Shown: piece after piece, positions 7,884 to 17,041 of the stretch
Layout of the letters: every line of letters starts with the position of its first letter
Numbering within the stretch: the first letter of the stretch is position 1
Origin: Selenomonas sp. WCT3
GTDB lineage: Bacteria > Bacillota > Negativicutes > Selenomonadales > Selenomonadaceae
NCBI GenBank assembly: GCA_900100835.1
Contig: FNCM01000019.1
Span: forward strand, 1 to 44,875
Length of the DNA stretch: 44,875 bases
Direction of reading: 5' to 3'
Program-made: the position numbers and the translations under genes
The notes under the pieces: generated by a model
Databases searched by the model: none
Told to the model about the DNA's origin: nothing
What the model saw: only the letters and a program-made list of their open reading frames with translations

Positions 7884-7906
7884 TTGGACGAGAGAGGATG
7901 TGTCTA

Positions 7907-10036
7907 ATGAAAGACGAAATTTTCAGCGTGCTGCAGCGCGTTGGCCGCAGTTTCATGCTGCCAGTTGCAGTCCTGCCGATTGCAGGTCTCTTGTTAGGCC
8001 TTGGTGCGTCGTTTACGAATCCGACGACCATCAAGACCTATGGACTGGAAGCCATCTTTGGGGATGGAACCGTGCTCCATTCCCTGCTGACGGTTATGAG
8101 CGCTGCCGGCGGTACGATTTTTGGCAACTTGCCAATCATCTTTGCCGTTGGTGTAGCCATTGGTATGGCAAAGGCCGAGAAAGAAGTTGCGGCACTGGCT
8201 GCGATGATTGCTTTCTTTGTCATGCATGTTTCCTGTAATGCAATGCTCCAGCTGACGGGAAAAATCCTGGCTGATGGCTCGATTGCCCCGGGCGTGCTCG
8301 AGGGTACGATTGCCTCGAGCTGCGGCATCATGTCGCTGCAGATGGGCGTTTTCGGCGGTATCATCGTCGGTATCGGCGTTTCCATCCTGCACAATCGCTA
8401 TCATAAGATTGTGCTTCCCGATGCTCTGTCCTTCTTTGGCGGTTCCCGTTTCATTCCTATCGTATCGACGGTGGTCTTCCTGTTCGTCGGTATCGCCATG
8501 ACTTTTGTTTGGCCGGTGGTTCAGGACCTCATCTTCGGTCTTGGTAACGTCGTTACGGGCACGGGCTATATCGGCACGCTGATTTTCGGTATCGTAAAAC
8601 GTGCGCTGATTCCGTTCGGTCTGCATCACGTATTCTATCTGCCGTTCTGGCAGACGGGGGTCGGCGGTAGCATGATGATCGATGGCCAGCTCGTACAGGG
8701 CGGCCAGAACATCTTCTTTGCTCAGCTGGCTTCCCCGAATGTCGCACATTTCAGTGCTGACGCTACCCGGTATTTCTCCGGTGAGTTCATCTTCATGATC
8801 TTCGGTCTGCCCGGTGCTGCTCTTGCTATGTACCGCTGCGCGCGTCCGGAGAAGAAAAAGGTCGCTGGCGGCCTGCTGCTTTCTGCAGCGCTTACCTCGA
8901 TGCTCACGGGTATCACGGAGCCGATCGAGTTCTCCTTCCTGTTCGTTGCTCCGATGCTCTTCGGTGTTCAGGTTATCCTGGCTGGTGCCGCATACATGAT
9001 TGCGCACATGCTCAATATCGCCGTTGGTCTTACTTTCTCCGGCGGTCTTTTGGACCTCTTTATTTTCGGTATCCTGCAGGGCAATGACAAGACGAGCTGG
9101 ATGCTCATCATCCCGGTTGGTATCGTTTATTTCTTCCTGTATTACTTTGCGTTCTCGTTCCTCATCAAGAAGTTCAACTTCAAGACGCCGGGCCGCGAGG
9201 ATGATGATGAAGAGACGAAGCTCTATACGAAAGCTGACGTCAAGGCCCGCAAAGAGGGCGCTGCTGGTGCTGCTGGCGATGAGCTCAGCCCGGTTATCGC
9301 ACGCGCTCTTGGCAGTAAGCGCAACATCACGTCCGTTGACTGCTGTGCAACGCGTCTGCGCTGCTCGGTAGCAGATTCCGAGCTGGTTGACCAGAAACTC
9401 CTGAAGGCTACGGGCGCTTCGGGTGTTATCGTCAAGGGCACGGGCGTACAGGTCATCTATGGACCGAAGGTCGCTGTCATCAAGTCGAACCTCGAAGAGT
9501 ATCTGGCTACGGCTCCGGAAGTTGAGTCAGAGGCTGAGGCTCCGGCAGTGGAGGAGCAGGCAGAAACTACGGCTGAGGCTCCGGCAGCAGCTCATGGTGA
9601 GCATGAGTTCTATGCGCCGGTAGCTGGTACGGCTCATGCCATTACGGAAGCTCCGGACGCTGCTTTTGCTGGCAAGATGATGGGCGATGGCTTCTTCATC
9701 GCTCCGGCTGACGGCAATGTGGTTGCTCCGTGCGATGCCGAGGTCATGTTCGTCTTCGATACGAAGCACGCCATCGGCATGAAGGCCGCTGACGGCACGG
9801 AGTTCCTCATCCACTTCGGCGTTGACACTGTAAAACTCGGTGGCCAGGGCTTCGAGGTCTTCGTCGAGCAGGGCCAGCAGGTCAAGAAGGGCGACAAGCT
9901 CATGCAGGTTGATCTCGACTATGTCAAGGCTAACGCTCCGTCGGATGTCTGCCTCGTGATCTTCACGGGCGGTCAGGCTGTCCATGTAGAAAAATCCTAT
10001 GGCGTCAAGGCATTGGATGCAGTAGCTTCCTATTGA
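7907..10036 (+). CDS. ptsG: PTS sugar transporter, EIICBA fusion of the glucose/N-acetylglucosamine family (709 aa)
   Basis: This protein imports and phosphorylates a hexose using phosphate from PEP via EI and HPr. The order is IIC (about 1-430, many membrane helices, GITEPIEFSFLF motif), IIB with DCCATRLRC (phosphocysteine probably C480), a Glu/Ala/Pro-rich linker, and IIA with KHAIGM and IHFGVDT (phosphohistidine about 636). The length matches fused glucose-type transporters. I chose ATG 7907 over ATG 7898 because AGAGG lies 9 bases upstream of it and abuts the latter. Glucose is most likely, but N-acetylglucosamine cannot be excluded by sequence alone. It is monocistronic behind a leader terminator. 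A second transporter (20059-21636) lacks IIA and may be phosphorylated by this IIA domain. Confidence 0.9.
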   Translation: MKDEIFSVLQRVGRSFMLPVAVLPIAGLLLGLGASFTNPTTIKTYGLEAIFGDGTVLHSLLTVMSAAGGTIFGNLPIIFAVGVAIGMAKAEKEVAALAAMIAFFVMHVSCNAMLQLTGKILADGSIAPGVLEGTIASSCGIMSLQMGVFGGIIVGIGVSILHNRYHKIVLPDALSFFGGSRFIPIVSTVVFLFVGIAMTFVWPVVQDLIFGLGNVVTGTGYIGTLIFGIVKRALIPFGLHHVFYLPFWQTGVGGSMMIDGQLVQGGQNIFFAQLASPNVAHFSADATRYFSGEFIFMIFGLPGAALAMYRCARPEKKKVAGGLLLSAALTSMLTGITEPIEFSFLFVAPMLFGVQVILAGAAYMIAHMLNIAVGLTFSGGLLDLFIFGILQGNDKTSWMLIIPVGIVYFFLYYFAFSFLIKKFNFKTPGREDDDEETKLYTKADVKARKEGAAGAAGDELSPVIARALGSKRNITSVDCCATRLRCSVADSELVDQKLLKATGASGVIVKGTGVQVIYGPKVAVIKSNLEEYLATAPEVESEAEAPAVEEQAETTAEAPAAAHGEHEFYAPVAGTAHAITEAPDAAFAGKMMGDGFFIAPADGNVVAPCDAEVMFVFDTKHAIGMKAADGTEFLIHFGVDTVKLGGQGFEVFVEQGQQVKKGDKLMQVDLDYVKANAPSDVCLVIFTGGQAVHVEKSYGVKALDAVASY

Positions 10037-10087
10037 TTTGATTGCCGCAATAATGTGCTGATTGAGATAAAAGTGTAAAACCTGTTC

Positions 10088-10116
10088 TTGACAGCGGCTA
10101 TGTTGTATGATATATT
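10088..10116 (+). promoter_or_regulatory. Promoter of the ethanolamine/cobalamin operon
   Basis: TTGACA (10088-10093), a 17-bp spacer and TATATT (10111-10116) form a strong sigma-70 type promoter. The start is predicted near 10123, only about 17 bases before the first terminator arm. Confidence 0.8.
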
Positions 10117-10133
10117 TACTACATCATCAAGAT

Positions 10134-10190
10134 AGCAATGACGCTTGATTGGAGGCTGGGCCCAGCCTCCGGTCAGGCGTCTTTTTGTTT
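10134..10190 (+). promoter_or_regulatory. Leader terminator with ANTAR (EutV)-like hairpin motif
   Basis: AGCAATGACGCTT (10134-10146) can form a small hairpin (AGC/GCT) with a six-base loop AATGAC, having A at position 1 and G at position 4. Those are the conserved loop features of RNA hairpins bound by ANTAR antiterminators such as EutV. The right side overlaps the 5' arm (10140-10148) of a strong terminator: outer arms GACGCTTGA/TCAGGCGTC, inner arms GGAGGCTGGG/CCCAGCCTCC, then TTTTTG. Binding would therefore compete with termination. EutV targets normally have two such hairpins; only one is seen here, and eutVW are not in the window. Confidence 0.6.
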
Positions 10191-10222
10191 GATGAGGAAG
10201 AATGAAATACTTCAGGCAGAGG

Positions 10223-10276
10223 AGCCAGTCTGTTTTGCGGATGTCCAAAGGCATCGGCAGAGCAGGCTGGCTTTTG
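10223..10276 (+). terminator. Possible second attenuator before eat
   Basis: AGCCAGTCTG (10223-10232) pairs over 10 bp (one G-T) with CAGGCTGGCT (10263-10272), followed by TTTTG. The loop of about 30 bases contains a small inner hairpin. It ends 7 bases before the eat ribosome site, so it could act on transcription or translation. Confidence 0.45.
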
Positions 10277-10295
10277 TGCGATAGGAGGAATAAGT

Positions 10296-11687
10296 ATGAG
10301 CATGGAACATGGAAGCACAATGGTGGTAACACGGGAAATGGCCGGGAAGGGTGAGGAGAACCTGACCCGGGTACTAAAGCCGATTCATCTATGGTCGTTG
10401 GCCGTGGGACTGGTCATTTCCGGCAATTATTTTGGTTGGAGTTATGGTTTTGCCGCTGGCGGTGTCATGGGACTGGCGCTGGCGTTGATTCCGGTAACGA
10501 TTTTTTATGTGACGTTTATTCTCTCGTATTCGGAGCTGGCAACGGCTATTCCCCATGCTGGCGGCCCATCAGCCTATGCGCGGCGGGCCATGGGAAAATT
10601 CGGCGGCTATCTAAATGGCATCAGCTGCCTCATTGAATTTGTCTTTGCCCCGCCGGCTATTGCCTTAGCCGTTGGTGGTTATGTACATGCCTTACTGCCA
10701 GCCATCGACCCCATGGTGGCGACAGTAGCGGCATTTTTCTTCTTTATCTTTTTGAACTATCTGGGCATGAAAACTTCGGCGACCTTTGAGCTGGCGGTAA
10801 CGGTCATTGCTCTGTTGGGCTTGGTAATCTATTGGGGCCTTGCGGCACCGCATTTCGATATGGCCCGGGTGGTTACCACGCCCCTTTTGCCTCATGGTTT
10901 TGATGGCCTGATGGCTGCAGTTCCCTTTGCTATTTGGTTTTATCTGGCCATCGAAGGCGGCGCCATGAGTGCCGAGGAGATGGTGGACCCTCAGCACGAT
11001 ATTCCCAAAGGCTTTTTGAGCGGCATGGCAACGCTGTTGGTTATGGCGATTTTGACACTTTTTTTGACGGCTGGTGTAGCTGATGTGGATGCGGTGAGTG
11101 CGGTGGATTTCCCGCTGCCTCTGGCCCTTAGCGCCGCTTATGGGGAAGGAACGCTACCGGTACTGCTTATGAGTGGCATTGGTCTATTTGGCCTGGTGGC
11201 GTCCCTTCATGGCATCATCGTGGGCTATTCCCGTCAGACCTACGCCATGGCCCGCACAGGATATCTGCCGAAATTCCTGGCTCGTCTTGACGAGAAACAT
11301 CATACTCCGGTATGGGCTCTTATCCTGCCGGGAATTGTCTGCTTGTTCACGGCCCTTACGGGACTTACGGATCTTGTCATTACGATTGCCTGCTATGGTT
11401 CGGTGGTCATGTATCTTACCAGTCTGGTTTCCTTCTTTATCCTGCGTCATAAGGAGCCGGCCCTGCATCGTCCCTTCAAGGTTCCAAGTCTTTTAATTCC
11501 CATCGTGAGCGCGTTTATGGCCGTGTTCTGCCTCGTGAGCCTTGTCATGGCGTCAAGTGAAGTTCTACCTTATGTAATTGGGATTTATGCCCTGGCCATC
11601 GCTTACTATTTCTTGTATGGCAACAAGCATATCCGTCCCTTTGATGAGGAATTCGGCGTGCTCGATGCCTTGGATGAGGAAGGCTGA
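10296..11687 (+). CDS. eat: Ethanolamine permease (APC superfamily)
   Basis: This inner-membrane permease brings in ethanolamine for the lyase encoded downstream. The 463 residues contain about 12 hydrophobic helices. The N-terminal KPIHLWSLAVGLVISGNYFG and the stretches SELATAIPHAGGPSAYARRA and SRQTYAMARTGYLPKFLA are typical of the Eat-type ethanolamine permease family. AGGAGG is well placed before the ATG. It is first in an operon with eutA 2 bases after its stop. Control is expected at the leader terminators. Substrate assignment rests on family resemblance plus eutABC context. Confidence 0.92.
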   Translation: MSMEHGSTMVVTREMAGKGEENLTRVLKPIHLWSLAVGLVISGNYFGWSYGFAAGGVMGLALALIPVTIFYVTFILSYSELATAIPHAGGPSAYARRAMGKFGGYLNGISCLIEFVFAPPAIALAVGGYVHALLPAIDPMVATVAAFFFFIFLNYLGMKTSATFELAVTVIALLGLVIYWGLAAPHFDMARVVTTPLLPHGFDGLMAAVPFAIWFYLAIEGGAMSAEEMVDPQHDIPKGFLSGMATLLVMAILTLFLTAGVADVDAVSAVDFPLPLALSAAYGEGTLPVLLMSGIGLFGLVASLHGIIVGYSRQTYAMARTGYLPKFLARLDEKHHTPVWALILPGIVCLFTALTGLTDLVITIACYGSVVMYLTSLVSFFILRHKEPALHRPFKVPSLLIPIVSAFMAVFCLVSLVMASSEVLPYVIGIYALAIAYYFLYGNKHIRPFDEEFGVLDALDEEG

Positions 11688-11689
11688 CC

Positions 11690-13090
11690 ATGGCGCAGGA
11701 AATACTAAGTGCCGGCATTGACATCGGCACCACCACTTCCCAGGTGATTTTCAGCCGGTTGCGGTTAGAAGACAATTCCTATACGGCGGTACCCGATGTG
11801 AAAATCACCCAAAAGGAAGTTTTGTACAAAAGCCCGGTGTATTTTACGCCCCTTTGTGATGATGGCAATATCGACGCCAAAGCCCTGGACCGGCTGCTGC
11901 TGGCTGAGTATGCCAGGGCCAAGGTCAAGCGGGAGGATATTGCCACCGGGGCGGTTATCATCACGGGCGAGAGTTCGCGCAAGCAAAATGCCAGACTGGC
12001 GGTGGAGCAATTATCCGCCGCTGCTGGCGATTTTGTCGTGGCGGCGGCCGGACCGGATTTGGAATCGGTGCTGGCAGGGTATGGCGCCGGCGCGGCCGAT
12101 TACTCGGAAAAATATCCCGCCGCCGTGGCCAATTTCGATATCGGTGGTGGCACGACCAATGTGGCCGTCTTTTTGGGCGGGGAACTTCAGGACGCCTTTG
12201 CTTTGGACATTGGCGGGCGTTTGGTGCGGCTCAATCCGAACCACTGCGTGAACTATCTTTCCCCGCGCATTGAGCCTTTAATCGCTTCGTTGGGGCTGTC
12301 GCTGCAGGTGGGGAGGAAAGCAGAACTTGGGGAGCTTATAAAACTTGCCGAGGCCTTTGCCGATATTTGTCGGCGGGTTTGTCTTGATGAACCGCTTACC
12401 AAGGTGGAACAGAAACTATATATCGGTCATGGCAAACGGCTGGGGCGTCTGTCTGCGGTGATGTTTTCGGGGGGCGTGGCAGAATACATCAAGGACACAC
12501 CGGTGGTGAGCTGGGACGATATCCTGCGGTATGGTGACATCGGCCCGCTGGTTGGCGCGGCCTTTTGGCGAGTATTTTCAGCGCAGACGGCTGTGCAGCT
12601 GCTTAATTCCCGGGAACGCATCCGAGCCACCGTTATTGGTGCGGGAAGTTATGCCGTGCGGCTGAGCGGCAGTACCGTCATGATGGATGATGAGCTGGTG
12701 CCGCTTACGAATGTTCCCGTTATTCGCTTGGAGCATCCGGAGCGGCCGAAGGCGTTGATGCAGGAGTACCGCTTGAAGCGGGCCGTTTATCCGCCCCATC
12801 AGCAGGTTGCCATTGCGCTGGCGGGCCCGGCGGGCGGTTCCTATGAAGAGTTAATAAAGCTAGCCGATGGGCTGTTGGCGGCAACGGCGGAGGTGAAACA
12901 AATCCTGCTCGTTGTCATGGAACAGGACTTTGCCAAGGCGTTGGGGCTGTTGCTGAAGCATCGGGGCGGGGGGCGGCAGGTCATCTGCCTTGACCGCATC
13001 CACGCCCAGCCCGGCGATTATATCGATATTGGCAAATCGGTTGCCGGCACAGTGCCGGTGGTAGTCAAGACGCTGATTTTTAAAAGTTGA
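11690..13090 (+). CDS. eutA: Ethanolamine ammonia-lyase reactivating factor EutA
   Basis: EutA is a chaperone-like ATPase that swaps damaged cobalamin out of ethanolamine ammonia-lyase. The 466-residue protein has actin-like ATPase signatures: SAGIDIGTTTSQVIF at the N-terminus, FDIGGGTTNVAVF near residue 150, and GGVAEYI later on. It lies between eat and eutB with 2- and 15-base gaps, consistent with translational coupling to its client enzyme. Confidence 0.95.
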   Translation: MAQEILSAGIDIGTTTSQVIFSRLRLEDNSYTAVPDVKITQKEVLYKSPVYFTPLCDDGNIDAKALDRLLLAEYARAKVKREDIATGAVIITGESSRKQNARLAVEQLSAAAGDFVVAAAGPDLESVLAGYGAGAADYSEKYPAAVANFDIGGGTTNVAVFLGGELQDAFALDIGGRLVRLNPNHCVNYLSPRIEPLIASLGLSLQVGRKAELGELIKLAEAFADICRRVCLDEPLTKVEQKLYIGHGKRLGRLSAVMFSGGVAEYIKDTPVVSWDDILRYGDIGPLVGAAFWRVFSAQTAVQLLNSRERIRATVIGAGSYAVRLSGSTVMMDDELVPLTNVPVIRLEHPERPKALMQEYRLKRAVYPPHQQVAIALAGPAGGSYEELIKLADGLLAATAEVKQILLVVMEQDFAKALGLLLKHRGGGRQVICLDRIHAQPGDYIDIGKSVAGTVPVVVKTLIFKS

Positions 13091-13105
13091 AAGTAGGCAA
13101 TCGCA

Positions 13106-14503
13106 ATGAAACTAAAGACAAATCTTTTTGGTCAGACCTATGCCTTTCGGGATGTCAAAGAGGTGCTGGCCAAGGCAAATGAAGAAAAATCCGGTGATAT
13201 GCTGGCTGGCATTGCGGCCAGCGGCAACGTGGAACGGGTGGCGGCGAAAGTAGTTTTGGCCGATATGACCCTAAAGGATTTGCGGGAAAATCCCGTGGTT
13301 TCCTACGAAGAAGATGACATCACCCGGGCCGACCAGGACGCTGTGTCCGATACAGTCTACCAGCAGATAAAGGGCTATACGGTGGGGGAGTTTCGGGAAT
13401 TTTTGCTGCGGGAGTCGCCAGAAAAACTCCAGGCCATCCGGCCGGGGCTTACGGCGGAGATGGTGGCAGGGGTGACCAAGCTTATGTCCAATATGGATTT
13501 GGTATATGCGGCCCGGAAGCTGCCGGTGGAAGCTACTTGCAATACGACCATTGGCCGGCCAGGGACACTGTCCTCGCGGCTGCAGCCCAACCATGCAACG
13601 GATAATCCCGCGGGCATCATGGCTTCGGTCATGGAGGGCATCAGCTATGGTGTGGGGGATGCGGTCATCGGCCTCAATCCGGCGGTGGATACCATCGACA
13701 GTGTTGCCAGCATTCTGCGGGAGTTTGATATCTTTACGCAGAAATGGCAGATTCCCACCCAGAACTGCGTGCTGGCTCATGTCACGACCCAGATGAAGGT
13801 GCTGGAAAAGAATCTAGCCCCCATGGATCTGATGTTCCAGAGTCTGGCTGGCTCCGAAACGGCCAGCCGGGCCTTTGGCATTGATGTGGCGCTAATGGAT
13901 GAGGCTTATGCCATTATGCGGGAGAAGAAAAATTCTACGGGCGAAAACTTCATGTACTTTGAGACGGGGCAGGGATCGGAGCTTTCTTCCGATGGGCATC
14001 ACGGCGCGGATCAGCTGGTGATGGAAGCCCGTTGTTATGCCTTTGCCAAGCGGTATCATCCCTTCCTGGTCAATACGGTGGTAGGCTTTATCGGGCCCGA
14101 GTACCTCTATGATGGCCGTCAGATGATACGGGCAGGCCTTGAGGACCATTTTATGGGCAAACTCACTGGCATTCCTATGGGCTGTGATGTCTGCTACACC
14201 AATCACATGCGGGCCGACCAGAACGATTTGGAAAATCTGGCTATGATGCTGGCTATGGCGGACTGTAACTACATCATGGGCATTCCCGGCGGTGACGATG
14301 TGATGCTGATGTATCAGACGACGAGCTATCACGATGTGGCAGCTCTGCGGCGCTTGACGGGCAAAAAGCCCATTGCCGAATTTGCCCAGCGCATGCAGGA
14401 ATTGGAGATTTTGGATGAAGCGGGGAACCTTACGGCAAAGGCCGGGGACCTGTCCCTGTTTTTTGCAGGGAATGAAACCCTGTCGGGAGGTATGGCGGTA
14501 TGA
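13106..14503 (+). CDS. eutB: Ethanolamine ammonia-lyase, large subunit
   Basis: EutB forms the TIM-barrel catalytic core that, with EutC and adenosylcobalamin, splits ethanolamine into acetaldehyde and ammonia. The 465-residue length is normal. Recognisable stretches include NTTIGRPGTLSSRLQPNHAT, the SYGVGDAVIGLNPAVD region, YFETGQGSELSSDGHHGADQ and CDVCYTNHMRADQNDLENL. It overlaps eutC by 4 bases (ATGA). No shell-protein or aldehyde dehydrogenase genes accompany it. Confidence 0.97.
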   Translation: MKLKTNLFGQTYAFRDVKEVLAKANEEKSGDMLAGIAASGNVERVAAKVVLADMTLKDLRENPVVSYEEDDITRADQDAVSDTVYQQIKGYTVGEFREFLLRESPEKLQAIRPGLTAEMVAGVTKLMSNMDLVYAARKLPVEATCNTTIGRPGTLSSRLQPNHATDNPAGIMASVMEGISYGVGDAVIGLNPAVDTIDSVASILREFDIFTQKWQIPTQNCVLAHVTTQMKVLEKNLAPMDLMFQSLAGSETASRAFGIDVALMDEAYAIMREKKNSTGENFMYFETGQGSELSSDGHHGADQLVMEARCYAFAKRYHPFLVNTVVGFIGPEYLYDGRQMIRAGLEDHFMGKLTGIPMGCDVCYTNHMRADQNDLENLAMMLAMADCNYIMGIPGGDDVMLMYQTTSYHDVAALRRLTGKKPIAEFAQRMQELEILDEAGNLTAKAGDLSLFFAGNETLSGGMAV

Positions 14504-15276
14504 ATGAGACAGAGGAATTTGTAAGCGATATATCCTTGCCAGAAGTGAAGGAGCGGGTTTTAATCGAACATCCCCAGAGCCTGGCGATGATCAAGCGATT
14601 GAAGAAGACCACTAATGCCCGTCTGGGCGTTGGCCGAGCCGGGGACCGCTACAAGACGGAAACGCTGCTCAAGTTCCGGGCGGATCACGCGATTGCCCAG
14701 GATGCCGTCTGGACGGACATCGATGAGACGCTTATCGATGAAATGGGGTTCTATAAGGTACAGACCCTGGTGCAGAATAAGGAAGAATACGTGCGGCGGC
14801 CCGACCGGGGCCGGATATTTTCGGATGTGACCATGGAAGCCATCAAGCGGGACTGCATTCATAATCCCGATGTACAGCTGGTGATTGCCGATGGCCTCAG
14901 TGGCTTTGCCATTAATGCGAACCTCAAGGATATCTATGCCATTATGATGGATGGATTCAAAGAAAAGGGCTATCGCGTGGGAACGCCGATTTTTGTGCGC
15001 TACAGCCGCGTGGCTACTATGGACAAGATCAGTGAGGCCTTGGGGGCAACGGTTACGATTCAGCTGATTGGGGAGAGGCCGGGACTGGCCACGGGCGAAA
15101 GCATGAGCGTATATATGGCTTATAAAGCTAGCAGCAAGAAGCCCGAATCCCAGCGAACGGTGGTTTCGAACATCTACAAACAGGGTATCCCGCCATTAGA
15201 AGCTGGCGCTCAGGTGGTTCATCTGACGGAAGTTCTTATGCGGGAAAAGAAAAGCGGGGTGGAACTAAAGATATGA
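14500..15276 (+). CDS. eutC: Ethanolamine ammonia-lyase, small subunit
   Basis: EutC completes the cobalamin-binding site of ethanolamine ammonia-lyase. The protein has 258 residues, somewhat shorter than the enterobacterial form (about 295), with the difference at the N-terminus. It contains RLGVGRAGDRYKTETLLKFR, the VQLVIADGLSGFAINAN block and ERPGLATGESMSVYMAYK, all typical. The start overlaps the eutB stop and its own stop overlaps the cobT start, so the three are translationally coupled. Confidence 0.96.
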   Translation: MNETEEFVSDISLPEVKERVLIEHPQSLAMIKRLKKTTNARLGVGRAGDRYKTETLLKFRADHAIAQDAVWTDIDETLIDEMGFYKVQTLVQNKEEYVRRPDRGRIFSDVTMEAIKRDCIHNPDVQLVIADGLSGFAINANLKDIYAIMMDGFKEKGYRVGTPIFVRYSRVATMDKISEALGATVTIQLIGERPGLATGESMSVYMAYKASSKKPESQRTVVSNIYKQGIPPLEAGAQVVHLTEVLMREKKSGVELKI

Positions 15277-16286
15277 TGGATGCAGCAGCACGTATGACGG
15301 CGCGGATGGCCATCCCACCGGGAAGCCTCGGGCTTTTAGAACAGCAGGTGCAGAAATTATTTCGCGCCTGGCCAAAGTTTTATGAGAGGATAAGGCCCTA
15401 TCATTATATTTTTGCGGCCGATAACGGTGTAGTCACCGCCGGGGTAGTCCGGCAGGAACAGGCCATTACCTATCTGCAGGCTAAGAATATGGTAGAGGGG
15501 CGGGCGGCAATCAGCTGTTTCTGCAAGGCTCAGAACGTTCCCTATGCGGTGGTCGATGTGGGCATAAACAGCCATGAGGCCGTTGGCCTTGATCGCAAGG
15601 TGGCCCAGGGAACTAAAAACTTTTTGGAAAGTCCGGCTATGACGGAGCGGGAATTTTGGCAGGCCTATGACGCAGGGGCCGAAATGGTACAACGGGCTCA
15701 GGTGGCCGGCTGCAATCTCTTGTCCTTCGGGGAGATGGGAATTGGCAATACCACAACCTCGACGGCAGTTTTGCATGCACTTACCGGCGCAAGCCTGCTG
15801 GAAATTACCGGTTATGGAGCAAATCCTGGTCATCCGGAGGTGATTTTGCGTAAGCGGAAAGTCATTCATGCGGCCGTGCAAAAATATTGGCCGCTGATGA
15901 AAGCGCCCCAGGGAATCATTCGTTGTGTGGGCGGCTTTGACATTGCGGCTCTTTGCGGTGCCATGATGGCCTGCCACGAGCGGAAAATCCCCTTTATGCT
16001 GGATGGCTTTATCACGGCAGTGGCTCTAGCCTGTGCGGCGCGCATTGACAGTGCGGTCAGTGCGATGGCGATTCCTTCCCACATGTCGCAGGAGCCGGGC
16101 ATGCTATACGCCCTGCAGGCGGCGGGAATCCATCCCGATGAGGTGCCAATACAGGCAGGTTTGCGCCTCGGCGAAGGAACCGGGGCTATCCTTGGACTAT
16201 CTATGTTGCGGACGATGTTGTATACTGTTTATAACATGAAAACAATGGAAGAATTACTATCAGAAAGTTGTGGTGCCGCAAAATGA
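15273..16286 (+). CDS. cobT: Nicotinate-nucleotide--dimethylbenzimidazole phosphoribosyltransferase CobT
   Basis: CobT activates the lower-ligand base of cobalamin by transferring phosphoribose from nicotinate mononucleotide. The 337-residue protein shows IPPGSLGLLEQQ at the N-terminus, FGEMGIGNTTTSTAVLHAL in the middle and DGFITAVALACAARIDSAV with the late RLGEGTGAILGL, which includes the usual catalytic glutamate region. Placement inside the ethanolamine operon makes sense because the lyase needs adenosylcobalamin. The base used is not determined. Confidence 0.95.
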   Translation: MMDAAARMTARMAIPPGSLGLLEQQVQKLFRAWPKFYERIRPYHYIFAADNGVVTAGVVRQEQAITYLQAKNMVEGRAAISCFCKAQNVPYAVVDVGINSHEAVGLDRKVAQGTKNFLESPAMTEREFWQAYDAGAEMVQRAQVAGCNLLSFGEMGIGNTTTSTAVLHALTGASLLEITGYGANPGHPEVILRKRKVIHAAVQKYWPLMKAPQGIIRCVGGFDIAALCGAMMACHERKIPFMLDGFITAVALACAARIDSAVSAMAIPSHMSQEPGMLYALQAAGIHPDEVPIQAGLRLGEGTGAILGLSMLRTMLYTVYNMKTMEELLSESCGAAK

Positions 16287-17041
16287 GTAGTCTGCGTTCT
16301 TTTGTCTTACTGTTACAATTTTTTACGCGTTTGCCTTTGCCCTGGCAGATTCCCTTTGAGGAGGGAATGCTGTCCAGGGCAATTATTTGGTTGCCGTTGG
16401 TGGGGCTAATCATTGGCGGAATCAATGCCCTAGCGTATATGCTCGGTAGTGTAATGGCCGGGCCGGAGGCAGGCGTATTCTTTGCCATGGGGGCCAATCT
16501 ATTCCTGACAGGGGCCTTCCATCTCGATGGTTTGGCTGATACCTGTGATGGCATTTATTCGAGCCGTAAGCGGGAACGCATGCTGGAAATCATGAAGGAC
16601 AGCCGCTTGGGAACCAATGGGGCCTGTGCCCTGCTATTGGTGTTCCTGGCACGGTATCATGGACTGTTGCTGCTGCCCGAGGAGCTGATCCCGCTGGTTA
16701 TCCTGCTGATGCCGACGGCGGCGCGGGCCTGCAACCCGCTATTGATGCTGTCGGAGTATGCACGCAAAGAAGGCTTGGGCAATCTTTTCATCGGCAAGGT
16801 TACCTGGGGGCGCGTGCTGGTATCGGTAGGCTTTGGCGCTCTGCTGGTATATGCCATGACAGAGAATTACTGGCTGCTGTGGGCCTATCTGCTGCTGGCT
16901 GTCTGGCAGCGGCTTTTCACCCGCTACATCTCAGGCATCTTGGGCGGCATGACGGGGGATACCCTTGGTGCTGGGGATGAACTAAGTGAGATACTCTTTC
17001 TGGGGCTTTGCTGTTTGGGGGCTTATCATGGCTGGCTTTGA
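16283..17041 (+). CDS. cobS: Adenosylcobinamide-GDP ribazoletransferase (cobalamin synthase) CobS
   Basis: CobS is the membrane enzyme that joins adenosylcobinamide-GDP with the alpha-ribazole nucleotide, the last step of nucleotide-loop assembly. The 252-residue product is strongly hydrophobic with several helices and has the hallmark AFHLDGLADTCDGIYSS (acidic metal-binding DGLADTCDG) followed by KDSRLGTNGA. I chose ATG 16283, which overlaps the cobT stop; a TTG 15 bases earlier is in frame but poorly supported. It overlaps cobC by 14 bases. Confidence 0.95.
   Translation: MSSLRSFVLLLQFFTRLPLPWQIPFEEGMLSRAIIWLPLVGLIIGGINALAYMLGSVMAGPEAGVFFAMGANLFLTGAFHLDGLADTCDGIYSSRKRERMLEIMKDSRLGTNGACALLLVFLARYHGLLLLPEELIPLVILLMPTAARACNPLLMLSEYARKEGLGNLFIGKVTWGRVLVSVGFGALLVYAMTENYWLLWAYLLLAVWQRLFTRYISGILGGMTGDTLGAGDELSEILFLGLCCLGAYHGWL

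Noticed and set aside
7994..9007. Minus-strand open frame of 337 codons
   Set aside because: Antisense to the PTS IIC domain; no ribosome site and no recognisable domain.
10190..10295. Cobalamin riboswitch before the ethanolamine/cobalamin operon
   Set aside because: I looked for the B12-box and the conserved core and found neither; the leader is also too short.
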